Shown: piece after piece, positions 59,705 to 64,000 of the stretch
Layout: each line of letters begins with the position of its first letter
How positions within the stretch are numbered: position 1 is the stretch's first letter
Assembly (NCBI RefSeq): GCF_029227915.1
Contig: NC_079886.1
Coordinates: 558,001 to 622,000 of the forward strand
Direction: 5' to 3'
DNA length: 64,000 bases
Source of the DNA: Hydractinia symbiolongicarpus
Taxonomy: Eukaryota > Cnidaria > Hydrozoa > Anthoathecata > Hydractiniidae
The notes under the pieces: model-generated
The model's input: only the letters and a program-made list of their open reading frames with translations
The model's database searches: none
What the model was told of the DNA's origin: nothing
Position numbers and translations under genes: made by a program

Positions 59705-61326
59705 GATAAAAGAAGTTTAATCGCCGGCAAACGAAAACCCGCGATTTCCCGTAAAACCCGTACTCGGCCCCTATAGTCAAAAGTATACAAAGAAAGTACC
59801 CAGGGAGTAAACTGATTTCCCGAATAAATTTTTTAATTATTTTTTCACCACTAAAACGCATGAGACTTGTAGTTTTCAAAAATGTTTTCATTTTTGATGA
59901 GACGCTGAATAAAAGAAGTTTAATCGCCCGCAAACGAAAACCCGCGATTTCCCGTAAATCCCGTACTCGGCCCATATAGTCAAAAGTATACAAAAAAGTA
60001 CCCAGGGAGTAAATTGATTTCCCGAATAAATTTTTAAATTATTTTTTGACCACTAAAACGCATGAGACTTGTAGTTTTCAAAAATGTTTTCATTTTTGAT
60101 GAGACGCTGAATAAAAGAAGTTTAATCGCCGGCAAACGAAAACCTGCGATTTCCTGTAAATCCCGGGCTTGGCCCCTATAGTCGAATATATACAAAGAAA
60201 GTACCCAGGGAGTAAACTCATTTCCCGAACGATTTTTTAAATTATTTTTTCACCACTAAAACGCATGAGACTTGTAGTTTTCAAAAATGTTTTCATTTTT
60301 GATGAGACGCTGAATAAAAGAAGTTTAATCGCCGGCAAACGAAAACCCGCGATTTCCTGTAAATCCGGGCTTGGCCCCTATAGTCGAATATATACAAAGA
60401 AAGTACCCAGGAAGTAAACTCATTTCCCGAACGATTTTTTTAAATTATTTTTTCACCACTAAAACGCATGAGACTTGTATTATTTAAAAATGTTTTCATT
60501 TTTGATGAGACGCTGAATAAAAGAAGTTTAATCGCCGGCAAACGAAAACCCGCGATTTCCCGTAAAACCCGTACTCGGCCCCTATAGTCAAAAGTATACA
60601 AAGAAAGTACCCAGGGAGTAAACTGATTTCCCGAATAAATTTTTTAATTATTTTTTCACCACTAAAACGCATGAGACTTGTAGTTTTCAAAAATGTTTTC
60701 ATTTTTGATGAGACGCTGAATAAAAGAAGTTTAATCGCCCGCAAACGAAAACCCGCGATTTCCCGTAAATCCCGTACTCGGCCCATATAGTCAAAAGTAT
60801 ACAAAAAAGTACCCAGGGAGTAAATTGATTTCCCGAATAAATTTTTAAATTATTTTTTGACCACTAAAACGCATGAGACTTGTAGTTTTCAAAAATGTTT
60901 TGATTTTTGATGAGACGCTGAATAAAAGAAGTTTAATCGCCGGCAAACGAAAACCTGCGATTTCCTGTAAATCCCGGGCTTGGCCCCTATAGTCGAATAT
61001 ATACAAAGAAAGTACCCAGGGAGTAAACTCATTTCCCGAACGATTTTTTAAATTATTTTTTCACCACTAAAACGCATGAGACTTGTAGTTTTCAAAAATG
61101 TTTTCATTTTTGATGAGACGTTGAATAAAAGAAGTTTAATCGCCGGCAAACGAAAACCCGCGATTTCCTGTAAATCCGGGCTTGGCCCCTATAGTCGAAT
61201 ATATACAAAGAAAGTACCCAGGAAGTAAACTCATTTCCCGAACGATTTTTTTAAATTATTTTTTCACCACTAAAACGCATGAGACTTGTAGTATTTAAAA
61301 ATGTTTTCATTTTCGATGAGACGCTG
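59705..61326. repeat. Tetramer HOR G-D-E-E (811 bp), two tandem copies
   Basis: Copies start at 59,705 and 60,516. Shared rare marks: GTAAAACCCGTACTCGG (59,752 and 60,563), GAATAAATTTTTTAATT, TAAATTGATTTCCC in D, AACCTGCGATT in the first E and TAAATCCGGGCTTGG in the second E. The second copy's first monomer begins GCTGAATAAAAG and follows GTATTATTTAAA, unlike GCTAGATAAAAG in the first, which fixes the junction to that hairpin region. Confidence 0.88.
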
Positions 61327-62338
61327 AATAAAAGAAGTTTAATCGCCGGCAAACGAAAACCCGCGATTTCCCATAAATCCGGTACTCGGCCCGTCTAGTC
61401 AAAAGTATACAAAGAAAGTACTCAAGGAGTAAACTCATTTCCCGAACGATTTTTTAAATTATTTTTTCACCACTAAAACGCATGAGACTTGTAGTTTTCA
61501 AAAATGTTTTCATTTTTGATGAGACGCTAGATAAAAGAAGTTTAATCGCCGGCAAACGAAAACCCGCGATTTCCCGTAAATCCCGTACTCGGCCCGTATA
61601 GTCAAAAGTATACAAAGAAAGTACCCAGGGAGTAAACTGATTTCCCGAATAAATTTTTAAATTATTTTTTCACCACTAAAACGCATGAGACTTGTAGTTT
61701 TCAAAAATGTTTTCATTTTTGATGAGACGCTGAATAAAAGAAGTTTAATCGCCGGCAAACGAAAACCCGCGATTTCCTGTAAATCCCGGGCTTGGCCCCT
61801 ATAGTCGAATGTATACAAAGAAAGTACCCTGTGAGTAAACTCATTTTCAGAACGATTTTTTGAATTATTTTTTCACCACTAAAACGCATGAGACTTGTAG
61901 TATTTAAAAATGTTTTCATTTTTAATGAGACGCTAAATAAAAGAAGTTTAATCGCCGGCAAACGAAAACCCGCAATTCCCGTAAATCCCGTTCCCGGCCC
62001 GTATAGTCGAATGTATATAAAGAAAGTACCCAGGGAGTAAACTCATTTCCCGAACGATTTTTTAAATTATTTTTTCACCACTTAAACGCATGAGACTTGT
62101 AGTTTTCAAAAATATTTTCATTTTTGATGAGACGCTGAATAAAAGAAGTTTAATCGCCCGCAAACGAAAACCCGCGATTTCCCGTAAATCCCGTACTCGG
62201 CCCATATAGTCAAAAGTATACAAAAAAGTACCCAGGGAGTAAACTGATTTCCCGAATAAATTTTTAAATTATTTTTTGACCACTAAAACGCATGAGACTT
62301 GTAGTTTTCAAAACGTTTTCATTTTTGATGAGACGCTG

Positions 62339-62742
62339 AATAAACGAAGTTTAATCGCGGGAAACGAAAACCCGCGATTTCCTGTAAATCCCGGGCTTGG
62401 CCCCTATAGTCGAATATATACAAAGAAAGTACCCAGGGAGTAAACTCATTTCCCGAACGATTTTTTAAATTATTTTTTCACCACTAAAACGCATGGGACT
62501 TGTAGTATTTAAAAATGTTTTCATTTTTGATGAGACGCTGAATAAACGAAGTTTAATCGCGGGAAACGAAAACCCGCGATTTCCTGTAAATCCCGGGCTT
62601 GGCCCCTATAGTCGAATATATACAAAGAAAGTACCCAGGGAGTAAACTCATTTCCCGAACGATTTTTTAAATTATTTTTTCACCACTAAAACGCATGGGA
62701 CTTGTAGTATTTAAAAATGTTTTTATTTTTGATGAGACGTTG
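62339..62742. repeat. Tandem pair of E monomers with CGCGGGAAACG
   Basis: Two neighbouring 202-bp units (62,339 and 62,541) share AATAAACGAAG, AATCGCGGGAAACG and GCATGGGACTTG. The same combination occurs once near 57,883-58,080, so this is a recent single-monomer duplication. The one-base loss next to CGCGGG accounts for the 202-bp length. Confidence 0.88.
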
Positions 62743-62945
62743 AATAAAAGAAGTTTAATCGCCGGCAAACGAAAACCCGCGATTTCCCGTAAATCCGGTA
62801 CTCGGCCCGCATAGTCAAAAGTATACAAAGAAAGTACTCAAGGAGTAAACTCATTTCCCAAACGATTTTTTAAATTATTTTTTCACCACTAAAATGCATG
62901 AGACTTGTAGTTTTCAAAAATGTTTTCATTTTTGATGAGACTCTA

Positions 62946-64000
62946 GATAAAAGAAGTTTAATCGCCGGCAAACGAAAACCCGCGATTTCCCGTAAATCCC
63001 GTACTCGGCCCCTATAGTCAAAAGTATACAAAGAAAGTACCCAGGGAGTAAACTGATTTCCCGAATAAATTTTTTAATTATTTTTTCACCACTAAAACGC
63101 ATGAGACTTGTAGTTTTCAAAAATGTTTTCATTTTTGATGAGACGCTGAATAAAAGAAGTTTAATCGCCCGCAAACGAAAACCCGCGATTTCCCGTAAAT
63201 CCCGTACTCGGCCCATATAGTCAAAAGTATACAAAAAAGTACCCAGGGAGTAAATTGATTTCCCGAATAAATTTTTAAATTATTTTTTGACCACTAAAAC
63301 GCATGAGACTTGTAGTTTTCAAAAATGTTTTCATTTTTGATGAGACGCTGAATAAAAGAAGTTTAATCGCCGGCAAACGAAAACCTGCGATTTCCTGTAA
63401 ATCCCGGGCTTGGCCCCTATAGTCGAATATATACAAAGAAAGTACCCAGGGAGTAAACTCATTTCCCGAACGATTTTTTAAATTATTTTTTCACCACTAA
63501 AACGCATGAGACTTGTAGTTTTCAAAAATGTTTTCATTTTTGATGAGACGCTGAATAAAAGAAGTTTAATCGCCGGCAAACGAAAACCCGCGATTTCCTG
63601 TAAATCCGGGCTTGGCCCCTATAGTCGAATATATACAAAGAAAGTACCCAGGAAGTAAACTCATTTCCCGAACGATTTTTTTAAATTATTTTTTCACCAC
63701 TAAAACGCATGAGACTTGTATTATTTAAAAATGTTTTCATTTTTGATGAGACGCTGAATAAAAGAAGTTTAATCGCCGGCAAACGAAAACCCGCGATTTC
63801 CCGTAAAACCCGTACTCGGCCCCTATAGTCAAAAGTATACAAAGAAAGTACCCAGGGAGTAAACTGATTTCCCGAATAAATTTTTTAATTATTTTTTCAC
63901 CACTAAAACGCATGAGACTTGTAGTTTTCAAAAATGTTTTCATTTTTGATGAGACGCTGAATAAAAGAAGTTTAATCGCCCGCAAACGAAAACCCGCGAT
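62946..64000. repeat. Tetramer HOR G-D-E-E, third copy and start of a fourth
   Basis: G D E E spans 62,946-63,756 (811 bp). The next unit starts at 63,757 with GTAAAACCCG and is cut by the window end inside D. The GTATTATTTAAA junction seen at about 60,478 recurs at about 63,719, so the same junction was copied along with the unit. The G monomer here follows GAGACTCTAGAT. Confidence 0.87.

Larger units (their letters stand above)
1..64000. repeat. Satellite DNA array, ~203-bp monomer, about 315 head-to-tail copies
   Basis: The landmark AATAAAAGAAGTTTAATCG recurs at 1, 204, 407, 609 and so on to 63,960, at 202-204 bp steps, with the rest of the unit conserved between landmarks. Every copy I read is in the same orientation and there is no interruption by other sequence. 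In register from AATAAAAG, a monomer carries a G+C-rich left third (about 12-70) with most of its CpGs, a middle GTATACAAAGAAAGTACCC segment, an A/T-rich stretch (TTTTTTAAATTATTTTTT), the conserved AAAACGCATGAGACTTGTAG, and an inverted repeat just before GATGAGACGCT. This is satellite DNA by structure. Centromeric location is inference only. The family was not recognised. Confidence 0.99.
32105..64000. repeat. Right satellite domain (D-E-F-G based)
   Basis: Order read by eye: B D F/G B F/B, [D E E F G]x2, E E F F B E E F G D, [E F G B C C D C]x2, D E F E F B E E F G D, [E F G B C C D C], D E F F G D F G E F G, B* G' D E F G D E F G G D E F G, [B G' D E F G F G]x2, B G' D E F G G' D E F G D E F G B F G D E F G B C D E F G B E F G E F, [G D E E]x2, F G B C D E E F, G D E E, G D (end). 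G' carries TTTAATCACCGG and GCATCAGAC. D-E-F-G or E-F-G runs recur throughout, suggesting an 812-bp tetramer as the base unit. Confidence 0.8.

Noticed and set aside
331-63985. Dozens of minus-strand ORFs of 61-150 codons with related peptides
   Set aside because: They fall at the same place in each monomer and simply translate the satellite. The unit length (203) is not a multiple of three, so frames rotate between copies. Lengths depend on single indels (the 88-codon forms are the 247-bp composites). No start context, domain or conserved frame suggests protein selection.
1-64000. CRISPR array
   Set aside because: Repeats of about 203 bp are directly adjacent with no unique spacers, there are no cas genes, and the whole window is repeat.
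1-64000. Transposon or retroelement insertions, LTRs, target-site duplications
   Set aside because: The 203-bp phase continues throughout. The only phase breaks are the 45-bp composites and one- to few-base indels, none with terminal repeats or foreign sequence.
1-64000. tRNA, rRNA (including 5S) or other RNA genes in the monomer
   Set aside because: I saw no A-box/B-box pair, no cloverleaf and no recognisable rRNA sequence. The G+C-rich left third is accounted for by the CCCGTA boxes and an inverted repeat.
1-64000. Segment inversions within the array
   Set aside because: Every monomer landmark I followed reads in the same direction. The only inversion seen is the four-base hairpin loop at 45,879-45,882.
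1-64000. Telomeric repeats or microsatellite tracts
   Set aside because: No runs of TTAGGG/TTTAGGG-like units or long simple repeats are present. The A/T tracts inside monomers are short and part of the unit.

Overview
The whole window is one uninterrupted tandem array of a satellite DNA. The monomer is about 203 bp (202-204 bp, roughly 315 copies). All copies seen lie in the same orientation, with no unique sequence, transposon, RNA gene or credible protein gene between them. The array runs off both ends of the window. This points to a eukaryotic chromosome, most likely centromeric or other heterochromatic satellite in a long-read assembly. I do not recognise the satellite family and cannot name the organism. 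By hand count a typical monomer is about 37% G+C with about 13 CpG.

The monomers fall into subtypes, named here by letter from diagnostic bases. A = three intact CCCGTA boxes, CTCATTTCCCGAACG right part. B = CCTGTAAATCCCGGGCTTGG, GAATGTATAC, CCCTGTGAG, TTTTCAGAACG. C = GCAATTTCCCG, CGTTCCCGG, GTATATAAAG. D = CGCCCGC, GCCCATATAG, TACAAAAAAGTA, CTGATTTCCCGAATAAAT, TTGACC. E = B-like left half, GAATATATAC, CCCAGGGAG. F = ATCCGGTACTCGG, TACTCAAGGAG. G = GCTAGATAAAAG, CCCGTA boxes, CTGATTTCCCGAATAAAT. H = CGTCGG, GAGTTCTCG. I = CTAAATTGAAG, CCTGGACTCGG. J = B-like with GCATAC and ATTATTTTTCACC. K = GATAAGACGCTG, ACTCGCGAT, CCAAACG. L = GTAGTAATTAAA, CGTTCCCGG, TATATAAAGCAAG. M = CCCGAGATT or CCTGCGATT with CCCGGTCTTGG/CCCGGGCTTGG.

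Layout. (1) 1-20,752: left domain of A/H/I/J/K/L/M types. Its main unit is a 17-monomer, 3,492-bp higher-order repeat (HOR) with copies at 7,798-12,144 (enlarged), 12,145-15,636, 15,637-19,128 and a partial fourth. Six 247-bp composite monomers carry about 45 extra bases. (2) 20,753-32,104: transition domain of B/D/E/C types. A 24-monomer block (22,376-27,242) recurs as a shortened 15-monomer block (27,243-30,283), followed by 6-monomer tandem units. (3) 32,105-64,000: right domain built mostly on D-E-F-G tetramers with B/C insertions, forming 5-mer, 8-mer (two kinds), roughly 28-mer and 4-mer higher-order units. Many junctions can be placed to within one monomer.

No genes work together here. 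The information is in the array's history: repeated unequal exchange in exact 203-bp register, monomer chimeras, and two inverted repeats inside every monomer. At least one copy has its hairpin loop inverted, and two alternative fully paired versions of the other hairpin occur. The open reading frames on the minus strand are by-products of the repeat.
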